Positions 1 to 6,724 of a DNA stretch of 9,133 bases are shown one piece after another. Numbering within the stretch: position 1 is the stretch's first letter; every line of letters begins with the position of its first letter. Under the pieces are notes generated by a model, which did no database searches, was not told the origin of the DNA, and worked only from the letters and a program-made list of their open reading frames with translations. Made by a program: the position numbers and the translations under genes. This stretch comes from an uncultured Acidimicrobium sp. (GTDB taxonomy: Bacteria > Actinomycetota > Acidimicrobiia > Acidimicrobiales > Ilumatobacteraceae). The DNA lies in the NCBI GenBank assembly GCA_903853285.1, contig CAINTF010000142.1, positions 1 to 9,133 on the forward strand, in the 5' to 3' direction.

Positions 1-742
1 ACATGTGCACGATGTACAACGGCACGTTGCCTGCAACTTTTGACAACACGATTGCACGATTGGTTGCTTCACCTTCGAGCAAGCTCGGGCGGCTGTAGCT
101 GTGATATTTCGGATCGGTCTCACCACGTGCGATGTGCTGTTGCACCAACACGTCGATTGCGATGCCGTTTTCGGCATGCATCATGATGGTTGAACCGTTG
201 TTGCTGGCCTGCTGCATTGCGCGCAAGATTTGGCCGTCATCCGAATAAAACACGCCTGGGTAAGCCATAAATAGCTTGAATGAGGTGATTCCTTCGTTCT
301 TTACTAGGTAATCCATGTCGGCAAGTGCCTGCTCGTCGATGCCACCGATGATCTGGTGAAACGCGTAGTCGATTGAGCAATTGCCTGCGGCCTTTTTGTG
401 CCACGTAGCGAGCGACTCTTGAACGTTTTCTCCGTAGCGCTGCACAGCAAAGTCGACAATGGTTGTAACGCCACCCCATGCTGCTGCAGTTGTGCCTGTT
501 TCAAATGTGTCGCTTGCGTTGGTGCCGCCAAATGGCAACTCCATGTGCGTGTGCACATCAATTCCACCAGGAACAACAAACTTGCCAGTTGCATCAATCA
601 CTTTGTCGGCAGTGATGTTGAGCGAGTCAGACTTGCCGCGCTCGAGCAATGCCAAAATCGTTTCGCCTTCAATCAACACATCAACTTCATGTCGACCGGT
701 TGGGCTTACAACTGTTCCGTTTTTGATAAGTGTGCGTGCCAT
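1..742 (-). CDS. hydA: Dihydropyrimidinase / D-hydantoinase, C-terminus cut by window edge
   Basis: The gene encodes the N-terminal 247 residues of a cyclic amidohydrolase that opens the ring of dihydrouracil, dihydrothymine or 5-substituted hydantoins, giving N-carbamoyl amino acids in the cytoplasm. The sequence shows the metal pair DVHTH (His64, His66) in the block GGIDVHTHMELPFGGT. It also shows the bridging Lys156, normally carboxylated, in TSFKLFMAYPG, a ligand-type His189 in MHAENG, and His246 in YIVHM at the window edge. These are hallmarks of the dihydropyrimidinase branch of the family, whose members usually run about 460-480 residues, so roughly half is missing to the left. Two consecutive ATG codons exist (745 and 742). 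I chose 742 because AGGGGGAG lies at 753-746, which would touch the 745 start. The stop of the upstream amidase gene is 27 bases away, so the two are very likely one operon. Whether the true substrate is dihydrouracil or a hydantoin cannot be settled from sequence; the neighbour favours pyrimidine breakdown. Confidence 0.95.
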   Translation of the reverse strand, partial: MARTLIKNGTVVSPTGRHEVDVLIEGETILALLERGKSDSLNITADKVIDATGKFVVPGGIDVHTHMELPFGGTNASDTFETGTTAAAWGGVTTIVDFAVQRYGENVQESLATWHKKAAGNCSIDYAFHQIIGGIDEQALADMDYLVKNEGITSFKLFMAYPGVFYSDDGQILRAMQQASNNGSTIMMHAENGIAIDVLVQQHIARGETDPKYHSYSRPSLLEGEATNRAIVLSKVAGNVPLYIVHM

Positions 743-745
743 CAT

Positions 746-753
746 CTCCCCCT
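746..753 (-). promoter_or_regulatory. Ribosome binding site of the dihydropyrimidinase gene
   Basis: The minus strand reads AGGGGGAG directly before ATGATG. The G-run ends 5 bases before the second ATG (742) and leaves no proper room before the first (745), so it decides the start at 742. Confidence 0.6.
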
Positions 754-769
754 AGTAACTCGCAGTGAT

Positions 770-1615
770 TTAACGTTCTGAAATTTCGTGGTATGCGTCT
801 GGACGACGATCGCGGTAGAACGGCCAACGATCGCGCACCATGCGGATCTTGTCCATGTCGAGTTCGCGCACGATGAGCTCGTGCTTGAATGCGTCGCCAA
901 CTTCACCGACAAACTTGCCTTCTGGGTCTACGAAGTAACTCTGTCCGTAGAAGTCGTCGGTGCCGTACTCTGCTTCGATACCAACGCGGTTGATCGCGCC
1001 GATGTAATACATGTTTGCAACAGCCGAAGCTGGTTGCTCGAGGCGCCAGATGTATTCCGACAATCCGCGGCTTGTTGCCGATGGGTTGAACACAATTTCT
1101 GCACCGTTGAGTCCGAGTGCGCGCCAGCCTTCTGGGAAGTGGCGGTCGTAACAGATGTACACGCCAACTTTTCCAACTGCTGTGTCAAAGACTGGATAAC
1201 CGCCGGTACCAGGTGTGAAGTAATACTTCTCCCAGAAACCCGGAACTTGTGGAATGTGTTGCTTGCGATACTTGCCGAGGTAACGACCATCGGCATCAAT
1301 CACTGCTGCAGTGTTGTAATACAAACCTGGCTGCACGATTTCGTACATTGGCAACACGAGCACCATGCCAAGTTCTTTTGCAAGTGCTTGAAAGCGCTTT
1401 GTCGTCGGACCGTCGGGGATTGGCTCTGTGTATGAAAAATATTGTGGGTCTTGTACTTGACAGAAGTACGGACCATAAAACAATTCTTGGAAGCACATCA
1501 CTTGTGCGCCTTGCTTGGCTGCTTCACGGGCTGCTGCCTCGTGCTTGTCGATCATCGACTCTTTGTCGCCCGTCCAGTCGGTCTGCAACAACGCTGCTTT
1601 TACGATTCTCGCCAT
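770..1615 (-). CDS. Nitrilase-superfamily amidohydrolase, probable beta-ureidopropionase (N-carbamoyl-beta-alanine amidase)
   Basis: This 281-residue cytoplasmic enzyme belongs to the carbon-nitrogen hydrolase family. The Glu-Lys-Cys triad is visible: Glu44 in CFQELFYGPYF, Lys118 in KYRKQHIPQ, and the nucleophile Cys155 in VYICYDRHFPEGWR. The second conserved Glu region (WEKYYFTPG, around 128-136) is also present. The active-site contexts FQELFYGPYF and CYDRHFPE match the N-carbamoyl-beta-alanine and N-carbamoylputrescine amidases, which release CO2 and ammonia from a carbamoyl-amine. The gene lies 27 bases before a dihydropyrimidinase gene whose product (N-carbamoyl-beta-alanine) would be its substrate. 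That favours beta-ureidopropionase, the last step of reductive pyrimidine catabolism giving beta-alanine, over the polyamine-pathway alternative. The start is fixed by AAAGGGGAG 8 bases upstream. The length is normal for bacterial members and no defect is seen. A dihydropyrimidine dehydrogenase, the first step, is not in this window. Confidence 0.9.
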   Translation of the reverse strand: MARIVKAALLQTDWTGDKESMIDKHEAAAREAAKQGAQVMCFQELFYGPYFCQVQDPQYFSYTEPIPDGPTTKRFQALAKELGMVLVLPMYEIVQPGLYYNTAAVIDADGRYLGKYRKQHIPQVPGFWEKYYFTPGTGGYPVFDTAVGKVGVYICYDRHFPEGWRALGLNGAEIVFNPSATSRGLSEYIWRLEQPASAVANMYYIGAINRVGIEAEYGTDDFYGQSYFVDPEGKFVGEVGDAFKHELIVRELDMDKIRMVRDRWPFYRDRRPDAYHEISER

Positions 1616-1623
1616 GGCGGCTT

Positions 1624-1632
1624 CTCCCCTTT
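1624..1632 (-). promoter_or_regulatory. Strong Shine-Dalgarno site of the amidase gene
   Basis: AAAGGGGAG on the minus strand ends 8 bases before the ATG at 1615. It is one of the few strong Shine-Dalgarno sites in the window, in contrast to the apparently leaderless genes. Confidence 0.7.
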
Positions 1633-1641
1633 GAGTTACAA

Positions 1642-1665
1642 CCCTTATTAATGAATACCTAAGGG
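1642..1665 (-). promoter_or_regulatory. Inverted repeat, possible operator or leader hairpin of the pyrimidine-catabolism operon
   Basis: The half-sites CCCTTA and TAAGGG form a perfect 6-base inverted repeat separated by 12 A/T-rich bases. The repeat lies 27-50 bases upstream of the amidase ATG, inside the 105-base gap after the MFS gene. The position suits a dimeric regulator binding at or just after the operon promoter; a 6-pair, 12-base-loop RNA hairpin in the leader is the alternative. The symmetry is seen directly; the function is inferred. No clear -35/-10 pair could be fixed in this gap. Confidence 0.35.
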
Positions 1666-1720
1666 AATCAGGCTAGTTGCCTATACGCCAAACGGTAAAG
1701 CCGTAAATGGAATAGGTGAT

Positions 1721-3259
1721 TTATGAGGAAATAACGGCTCTGCGGGCTGGCAAAAATTTGAGCGCCAACAATGCTCCAGTAAGCGCAACGCCTGCGCCCG
1801 TAAAGCAAGCCGAGTGGAAACCATGCATAAATGCCTCGCTCACTGCTTGACGCACTGCTTCGGCCGCCTCTGGAGTTGGGGCTCGTTCCGCAACCGCAAA
1901 TCCTGCACCAGCAGATTCCTTTGCTAACGCCACTGCTTCGGCTGGCATATTAAATTTTGCAACCAACTCGCCGAGCTTTGGTCCGTACAACGATGCAAAC
2001 ACTGAGCCGCTGATTGCAACACCAAGTGTTCCACCTACTTCACGACTCACGTCGTTGACAGCAGAACCAACTCCAGCCTTCTCGCGCGGAAGTTCGCCCA
2101 TGACCGCATCAGTGGCAGGTGACGTAACAAGCGCAAGACCATTTGCAAGAAACAACATACTGATGATGACCGGACCCCAGTAAGCGGTTTGTGCTCCACA
2201 GAATCCGATAATGATCAAACCGATAGACATGTTGGTGAGACCCAGTGCAACAATTCGCTTTGTTCCAAATTTGAGCGCAAGTCTTGCTGCGATCGGTGCA
2301 GTGACACCAGCACCGATTGCGAACGGCAATGTATGAACGCCAGATGACAGCGTGCTGTAGCCGCGCACAAATTGAAAGTACTGAGTGACGAGAAATGTGA
2401 AACCGAACAAAACAAAAAACGCGATGCCGATTGATCCAGTCGCTGCCGAAAGCCTTGGGTTGCGAAACACGCGAACATCAAGAAGCGGTTCGTTAGTTGA
2501 AAGTTCTCGTTTCACGAATGCCGCAAACAGCAGCACAGTGCCAGCAAACGACACCAGCGTTGCGACACTCATCCATCCACGATGCGGGCCTTCTATGACG
2601 GTGTACACCAGCAAACCAACCATTGCGATCGAAAGCCCAAACCCTGGGAAATCCATGCGATGTGGATTTGGATCTTTTGATGTTGGAATAAAAATTGCGC
2701 CAAGGATCAATGCAACTACACCAACCGGAACATTGACGAGAAAAACTGATCCCCAATAAAAATGTTCAAGCAAGAAGCCACCCGTGATTGGACCGAACGC
2801 AACAGCCATTCCCGAAACCGCAGACCAAATACCAATCGCTTTCGCGCGTTCAATTGGATCACGAAAAACATCAATGATGATTGCGAGTGTTGCTGGGAAT
2901 ACTGCCGCAGCACCGATGCCCATCGCACCACGCGCAATAATCAGCGACGAAGTGGATGTTGCAAATGATGCCCACACCGAGCAGCCGACAAACCCAATCA
3001 AGCCAATCTGGATTGCGCCTTTGCGTCCGAAGCGATCACCAAGACCACCAAACGCCAACAGCAAGCACGCAAAGATCAACGAATACGAGTCAACGATCCA
3101 TTGCAATCCGCTTGTCGATGCACCCAGTTCTCGCGACAATGTCGGCAGCGCAACGTTGATGATGAGGTTGTCGACAACCACCATGAACAAACTGATGCAC
3201 AGCACCAACATGATCATCCAACGGCGGGCGTGAATTTTGGGGTCCAGTTCAGTATTCAT
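1721..3259 (-). CDS. DHA2-family MFS drug/proton antiporter (EmrB/QacA type, 14 helices)
   Basis: This is a 512-residue inner-membrane transporter of the major facilitator superfamily that probably exports hydrophobic or cationic compounds in exchange for protons. A short cytoplasmic N-terminus (1-14) is followed by helix 1, which carries the DHA2 motif around Asp30 and NVALP (VVVDNLIINVALPTLS). The loop 2-3 motif A is GGLGDRFGRKG (71-81), motif B has Arg110 in IIARGAMGIGAA, and motif C is SGMAVAFGPITGG (149-161). The length and number of hydrophobic segments fit the 14-helix branch rather than the 12-helix one. The substrate cannot be read from the sequence. It stands on the same strand as the amidase operon but 105 bases away, and DHA2 pumps are not known pyrimidine importers, so I treat it as a separate unit. 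The ATG at 3259 lacks a convincing Shine-Dalgarno. It is divergent from the metal ABC operon with 66 bases between the starts, so the two could share control. Confidence 0.92.
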   Translation of the reverse strand: MNTELDPKIHARRWMIMLVLCISLFMVVVDNLIINVALPTLSRELGASTSGLQWIVDSYSLIFACLLLAFGGLGDRFGRKGAIQIGLIGFVGCSVWASFATSTSSLIIARGAMGIGAAAVFPATLAIIIDVFRDPIERAKAIGIWSAVSGMAVAFGPITGGFLLEHFYWGSVFLVNVPVGVVALILGAIFIPTSKDPNPHRMDFPGFGLSIAMVGLLVYTVIEGPHRGWMSVATLVSFAGTVLLFAAFVKRELSTNEPLLDVRVFRNPRLSAATGSIGIAFFVLFGFTFLVTQYFQFVRGYSTLSSGVHTLPFAIGAGVTAPIAARLALKFGTKRIVALGLTNMSIGLIIIGFCGAQTAYWGPVIISMLFLANGLALVTSPATDAVMGELPREKAGVGSAVNDVSREVGGTLGVAISGSVFASLYGPKLGELVAKFNMPAEAVALAKESAGAGFAVAERAPTPEAAEAVRQAVSEAFMHGFHSACFTGAGVALTGALLALKFLPARRAVISS

Positions 3260-3302
3260 ACATCACAATGTCTAGCAAAAACCCTGACGGTGCTAATTCA
3301 TG

Positions 3303-3312
3303 GTGTCGACAC
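3303..3312. promoter_or_regulatory. 10-base palindrome GTGTCGACAC, possible operator between exporter and metal importer
   Basis: A perfect palindrome lies immediately before the candidate -10 (3314-3319) of the metal-transport operon, within the divergent 66-base intergenic region. Binding there would block RNA polymerase at the importer promoter. A metal-sensing repressor would fit the context, but the site does not match the Zur, IdeR/DtxR or Fur consensus sequences I know, so the identity of the regulator is open. Confidence 0.3.
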
Positions 3313-3313
3313 A

Positions 3314-3319
3314 TACAGT
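3314..3319 (+). promoter_or_regulatory. Candidate -10 element TACAGT giving a leaderless transcript of the metal-binding lipoprotein gene
   Basis: TACAGT lies 6 bases before the ATG at 3326, which would place the transcription start at or next to the A of the ATG. No Shine-Dalgarno is present upstream of this start, as expected of a leaderless message. A good -35 is not evident. Confidence 0.4.
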
Positions 3320-3325
3320 TGTCGC

Positions 3326-4357
3326 ATGAAGATGATGCGGAAATCCATTGCGGCAATTACATTCATGATTTTTTTAACGGCATGCGGCACCACGACTCAA
3401 AGCACTACTCCCGCGGTGGGATGTGAGCTGGGTGCACCCGTTAGTGGAACACTCACTATTGCAACAACCGTTGCTCCGATCACCAGCATCGTCGCCAACA
3501 TTGCCGGTGGCACCAGCACGATTGTCGCTGGCATTGTGCCTGAAGGAACCAACTCGCACACCTTTGAGCCAAAGCCAAGCGACGCAAAAACTCTTGAGAA
3601 CGCCGACATCATTTTCACGAATGGTCTCGCACTTGAAGAACCAACAAAAGATTTGGCACTCGCCAATCTCAAAGACGGCGCAAACATTTGCGAACTCGGC
3701 ACTCAAGTTTTGCCGGAGTCTGACTATATATATGACTTCTCGTTTCCGAAAGAAGGCGGTAAACCAAACCCACACTTGTGGACGAACCCACCGATGGCCA
3801 AGCAATACGCACAAGTCGTGCACGACGTGTTGGTGCGTCGAGACCCGGCAAATTCTTCAACATACGACTCAAACTTTGCTGCATTCAGTGCGAAAGTCGA
3901 TGCGCTTGATACCGCGATGGTGACCGCAACTGCGACCATCCCGGAATCACAACGCAAGCTTGTGACGTACCACGATGCTTACGCCTACTTCGCCAAACAT
4001 TACGGCTACACAGTTGTTGGTGCGTTGCAGCCCTCGTCATTTAGCGAGCCCACCCCAAAAGAAATCGGTGACTTGATCAACCAAGTCAGAACCGAAAACG
4101 TGAAGGCCATCTTTGGGAGCGAAGTATTTCCAAGCCCTGTGCTCAAACAAATTGGCGCTGAAACCGACGTGCGATATGTGGACGTACTTCGCGATGACGA
4201 CCTCATTGGAATGCCGGGCGACGCAGAGCACTCATGGCTTGGTCTGATGCGCTTTGACTTTGTCACCATGGTTGAAGCCCTCGGAGGTGACGCATCTGCA
4301 CTGAAATCTTTGGACGTTCGCGATGTAGCCAAGGACTCTGCTGTCTACCCTCAATAG
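3326..4357 (+). CDS. Metal ABC transporter substrate-binding lipoprotein (cluster A-I; zinc/manganese type)
   Basis: This 343-residue lipoprotein captures a divalent metal outside the membrane and passes it to the permease. A charged start (MKMMRK) and hydrophobic stretch end in the lipobox LTAC, with Cys20 as the lipidated residue. The mature domain has the usual N-terminal motif SHTFEPKPSD. Ligands by alignment to TroA/PsaA-type proteins are His78, His150 (NPHLW), His216 (YHDAYAYFA) and probably Asp286 (YVDVL), a 3-His plus Asp set seen in Zn/Mn binders. Glu266 in FGSEVFPSP is also near the site. The long His-rich loop typical of ZnuA is absent, so zinc versus manganese (or iron) is undecided. 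The open frame extends upstream to 3101, but a start there would run through the divergent promoter region and antisense to the MFS gene. The lipoprotein signal fixes the start at 3326, or a few codons later at 3332 or 3335. First gene of a three-gene operon. Confidence 0.93.
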   Translation: MKMMRKSIAAITFMIFLTACGTTTQSTTPAVGCELGAPVSGTLTIATTVAPITSIVANIAGGTSTIVAGIVPEGTNSHTFEPKPSDAKTLENADIIFTNGLALEEPTKDLALANLKDGANICELGTQVLPESDYIYDFSFPKEGGKPNPHLWTNPPMAKQYAQVVHDVLVRRDPANSSTYDSNFAAFSAKVDALDTAMVTATATIPESQRKLVTYHDAYAYFAKHYGYTVVGALQPSSFSEPTPKEIGDLINQVRTENVKAIFGSEVFPSPVLKQIGAETDVRYVDVLRDDDLIGMPGDAEHSWLGLMRFDFVTMVEALGGDASALKSLDVRDVAKDSAVYPQ

Positions 4358-4364
4358 GGCTCTC

Positions 4365-5135
4365 ATGACATCAACACCCCTGATCGACTGCTCGCACGTC
4401 TCGTGCACATACGGCAATGCGCCCGTAGTTGATGATGTCTATCTGCAAATCAATCGTGGAGAATTCGTTGGCATCGTCGGGCCGTCCGGTTCTGGCAAAA
4501 CAACACTGCTCAATGCGATTATGGGTGCGCATCCAGTTGCGCATGGCTCCATCACTCTGCAACCACACCTGACAATTGGTTACGTGCCGCAAGTCGAAAC
4601 TGTTGACTGGTACTTCCCTGTCACTGTTGAAGAAGTGATCGTGATGACACGTACCAAAACAAGTTGGTGGCCACGCATTACTGCCAGCGAACGCAAAGCT
4701 GTTCGCGAAGTATTGGGCCAACTCGGCATTGCCGATGTTGCTCACCGACATATTCGTGAGCTTTCAGGCGGTCAACAACAGCGAGTGTTCTTGGCTCGCG
4801 CAATGTTTAGCCAACCAGACATTTTGATCATGGACGAACCAACGTCTGGTGTCGACGTACGTACCCGTCACGAGATCTTGCACTTGCTCGCCGACTTGCA
4901 CGAAAACGGTTTGACGATTTTGCTCACCACACACGACCTCAACGGTTTGGCCGCCCACTTGCCACGCTTGGTGTGCTTCAACAAAAAGGTGATCGCCGAC
5001 GGCAACCCACGCCAAGTTCTGACTCCACAAGTTCTCGAACAAACGTATGGTGCACCGATGGATGTGCTCGAGCATGGCGGCATGCCACTCGTCGTTGATC
5101 ACGGTCGCGTTGCAATGCGGGGTGAAGGCAAATGA
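4365..5135 (+). CDS. Metal ABC transporter ATP-binding protein (ZnuC/MntB-like)
   Basis: This 256-residue cytoplasmic ATPase powers the metal importer. Visible in order are Walker A GPSGSGKTT (39-47), the Q-loop Gln76 in GYVPQVE, and the signature LSGGQQQR (133-140). Walker B with the catalytic Glu is ILIMDEPTSGVD (Glu158), and the H-loop His190 is in TTHDLNGL. The block VDWYFPVTVEEVIVMTR (80-96) after the Q-loop is characteristic of the Mn/Zn/Fe-chelate uptake branch rather than of amino-acid or peptide transporters. All nucleotide-binding elements are intact. The ATG is 7 bases after the binding-protein stop with only a weak purine stretch (AATAGGG) before it, so translation probably relies on coupling. 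The stop overlaps the permease start by 4 bases. Confidence 0.95.
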   Translation: MTSTPLIDCSHVSCTYGNAPVVDDVYLQINRGEFVGIVGPSGSGKTTLLNAIMGAHPVAHGSITLQPHLTIGYVPQVETVDWYFPVTVEEVIVMTRTKTSWWPRITASERKAVREVLGQLGIADVAHRHIRELSGGQQQRVFLARAMFSQPDILIMDEPTSGVDVRTRHEILHLLADLHENGLTILLTTHDLNGLAAHLPRLVCFNKKVIADGNPRQVLTPQVLEQTYGAPMDVLEHGGMPLVVDHGRVAMRGEGK

Positions 5136-5983
5136 TTCTTGCATTTAACTTGATGGAACCATACGGTTTCCAGTTTTTTAGACACGGACTCGTTGTCGCC
5201 ACAATCGCTGGCGCACTGTGCGGACTTCTTGGTGTGTTTGTGGTGTTGCGCGGCATGAGTTACATCGGCCACGGACTTTCGCACGCCGTGTTTGGTGGTG
5301 CTGCTGCCAGTGCGGTGTTGCGCATCAATTATTTCCTTGGCGCTGGTGTATGGGGAATTATTTCGGGTTTGCTCATTGCTCGAGTTGCGCGACGACGCGT
5401 GCTTGGTGCTGACGCGGCAATCGGTGTTGTCACCACTGCATCCTTTGCACTCGGCTTGGCGCTGATGAATCGTTACGGTCAGGCCGGCAAGAGTATTGAG
5501 GCCGTCCTCTTCGGCAGTGTGCTTGGCGTGCAGATGGTTGATATTTACGCAGTTTCTGGCGTTGCATTGCTTGGCTTGGTTGTTGTGGTGCTTGGCTATC
5601 GCAGGTTGTTGTTTTCCACTTTCGACCGCGACGTTGCACAAGTAAGCGGAGTCAATGTTTCTGCTGTTGAAGCAGGACTCCTCGCCATGTTGTCCATCAC
5701 CATTCTGGTCACTATGCGTGTTATCGGCACACTGCTGATTTCGGCATTGTTGGTTATCCCTGCAGCATCGGCACGCATGACCACCAACAGTTTTGCTCGC
5801 ATGCTGTGGATCTCGCCGATTATTGGAGCTTCAACCTGCTTCGTTGGAATGAACCTCAGCTATTTCCTCAACACATCTGCGAGCGCAACAATTATCTTGC
5901 TCGATGCTTTGGTGTTTGTCGTTGTTTACGCAATTGCTGGCACGCGCAACCGCATGAAGATGGCCTCACTCGGCCACATCTAG
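5132..5983 (+). CDS. Metal ABC transporter permease (ABC-3 family, ZnuB/MntC-like)
   Basis: This 283-residue integral membrane protein forms the channel of the metal importer as a dimer. It shows about eight hydrophobic segments. Family blocks include SYIGHGLSHAVFGGAAAS (residues around 42-59), the ATPase-contacting region FDRDVAQVSGVN (around 164-175), and TLLISALLVIPAASARM toward the C-terminal third. The start overlaps the ATPase stop as ATGA (5132-5135). GGGGTGAAGG ends 4 bases upstream, and a second ATG seven codons in (MEPYGF) is a possible alternative. The length is normal for the family and no defects are seen. With the two preceding genes it makes a complete importer. It ends only 3 bases before the convergent VapC stop, leaving no room for a dedicated terminator. 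Confidence 0.93.
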   Translation: MILAFNLMEPYGFQFFRHGLVVATIAGALCGLLGVFVVLRGMSYIGHGLSHAVFGGAAASAVLRINYFLGAGVWGIISGLLIARVARRRVLGADAAIGVVTTASFALGLALMNRYGQAGKSIEAVLFGSVLGVQMVDIYAVSGVALLGLVVVVLGYRRLLFSTFDRDVAQVSGVNVSAVEAGLLAMLSITILVTMRVIGTLLISALLVIPAASARMTTNSFARMLWISPIIGASTCFVGMNLSYFLNTSASATIILLDALVFVVVYAIAGTRNRMKMASLGHI

Positions 5984-5986
5984 TAA

Positions 5987-6409
5987 TCAGTTTGCTTCAG
6001 GGTTAAACACAGCAAAACCAAGTTCGCTCGCAGCACGACAGAGTTTCACATCGGAGCTTCCAAACATCTCCGCATTAACTGCGACAGCAGATGCCAAATG
6101 TATTGCATCGAGCGATCGAAGCCTTGTGGACTCTGCAATCTCGCAGGCAGACTCTGCAACCATTTCAGAAATCTCCACAACAGTCAAACGGGCCCACAGG
6201 TCGTCAAATGTATGCGCAACAATTTTGCTCTCCTGCGACGTGATGCGTCCATCCAGTTTTCTACGAGCGAGTGTTGCTCGTGCTTCAATGCGTAATAGCC
6301 GTGAAGAAATTAATATCGGATGGCTATCCCACAGCATTTGAGCCTGCGAGGTCCCCTGCTCATCAAACAAAAGTTTCAGGAAAAGCGACGAATCGATATA
6401 GGTGATCAC
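5987..6409 (-). CDS. vapC: VapC-type PIN-domain ribonuclease toxin
   Basis: This 140-residue PIN-domain protein is the toxin half of a type II system; family members cut tRNA or rRNA when freed from the antitoxin. The four acidic Mg-binding positions are present: Asp6 in TYIDSS, Glu42 in LLRIEARATLARR, Asp101 in LRSLDAIHLASA, and Asp120 in FGSSDVKLCRAASELG. The length is typical. The start codon is GTG, not ATG. It overlaps the antitoxin stop as GTGA (6409-6406), a common arrangement that keeps toxin translation tied to and lower than that of the antitoxin. It is convergent with the metal permease gene and 3 bases from it. The RNA target cannot be predicted from sequence. Confidence 0.92.
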   Translation of the reverse strand: MITYIDSSLFLKLLFDEQGTSQAQMLWDSHPILISSRLLRIEARATLARRKLDGRITSQESKIVAHTFDDLWARLTVVEISEMVAESACEIAESTRLRSLDAIHLASAVAVNAEMFGSSDVKLCRAASELGFAVFNPEAN

Positions 6410-6693
6410 TCGCTTCGCATTTCAATCAAGAGCTCGCTCACTGATCTATCAGTTTTTATCGGCTTGGGTCGTGGTCGAGTTGCATCAAGTGGGGGCTTTA
6501 CAAGACCCGCATCTATGAGTTGTTGTAATTGTTGATGCGACGCATCGAGCGAAACGAGTTTGACCACTGGTTTGCCGTGCTCAGTCACAATGACCTCCGA
6601 ACCGTGCTGCACCAAGTCGATGTAATGACTCAGTTTGCTTTTGAGCTCGCGAACACCAACTTCTACTCGCTGATTTTGTACGCGTTTTGCCAT
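6406..6693 (-). CDS. vapB: Phd/YefM-family antitoxin partner of VapC
   Basis: This 95-residue antitoxin has an N-terminal Phd/YefM fold (about residues 10-50: VEVGVRELKSKLSHYIDLV, then IVTEHGKPVVKLV), which dimerises and binds operator DNA. A C-terminal charged tail (about 55-95, Pro/Arg/Lys-rich, ending RSVSELLIEMRSE) normally wraps the toxin and blocks its active site. It lies directly upstream of, and overlaps, vapC, the standard antitoxin-first order. The symbol follows the toxin partner; the DNA-binding fold is Phd-like rather than AbrB-like. No Shine-Dalgarno precedes the ATG, and a -10-like TACAAT sits 6 bases upstream, so the message is probably leaderless. Autorepression by the complex through the palindromes upstream is inferred. 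Confidence 0.92.
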   Translation of the reverse strand: MAKRVQNQRVEVGVRELKSKLSHYIDLVQHGSEVIVTEHGKPVVKLVSLDASHQQLQQLIDAGLVKPPLDATRPRPKPIKTDRSVSELLIEMRSE

Positions 6694-6699
6694 AACCGA

Positions 6700-6705
6700 A
6701 TTGTA
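6700..6705 (-). promoter_or_regulatory. Candidate -10 element TACAAT for a leaderless vapBC transcript
   Basis: TACAAT on the minus strand ends 6 bases before the antitoxin ATG, the same spacing as the TACAGT upstream of the metal-binding lipoprotein gene. A weak -35-like GTTACA (6730-6725) is 19 bases upstream and lies inside a TGTA/TACA palindrome. Confidence 0.45.
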
Positions 6706-6724
6706 GGCACATATGGAGCGTATT

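Noticed and set aside
788..1435. Long plus-strand open frame (215 residues) opposite the amidase gene
   Set aside because: It is Cys/His/Val-rich without any recognisable fold and is fully antisense to a clear nitrilase-family gene; it is a shadow of that gene's codon use.
1692..1704. ACGG-TAAAG-CCGT hairpin after the MFS gene as a terminator
   Set aside because: The stem is only four pairs and no T-run follows on the minus strand; too weak to call a terminator.
3101..3325. Upstream in-frame extension of the metal-binding lipoprotein
   Set aside because: It would put about 75 residues before a perfect lipoprotein signal peptide and would run antisense through the start of the MFS gene.
3725..3733. 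TATATATAT run resembling a promoter or A/T-rich site
   Set aside because: It encodes Tyr-Ile-Tyr inside the binding-protein gene and has no supporting -35 or downstream start.
5099..5641. Minus-strand open frame of 180 residues opposite the ATPase/permease genes
   Set aside because: It is His/Asn/Thr-rich with no motif and is antisense to intact ABC-transporter genes.
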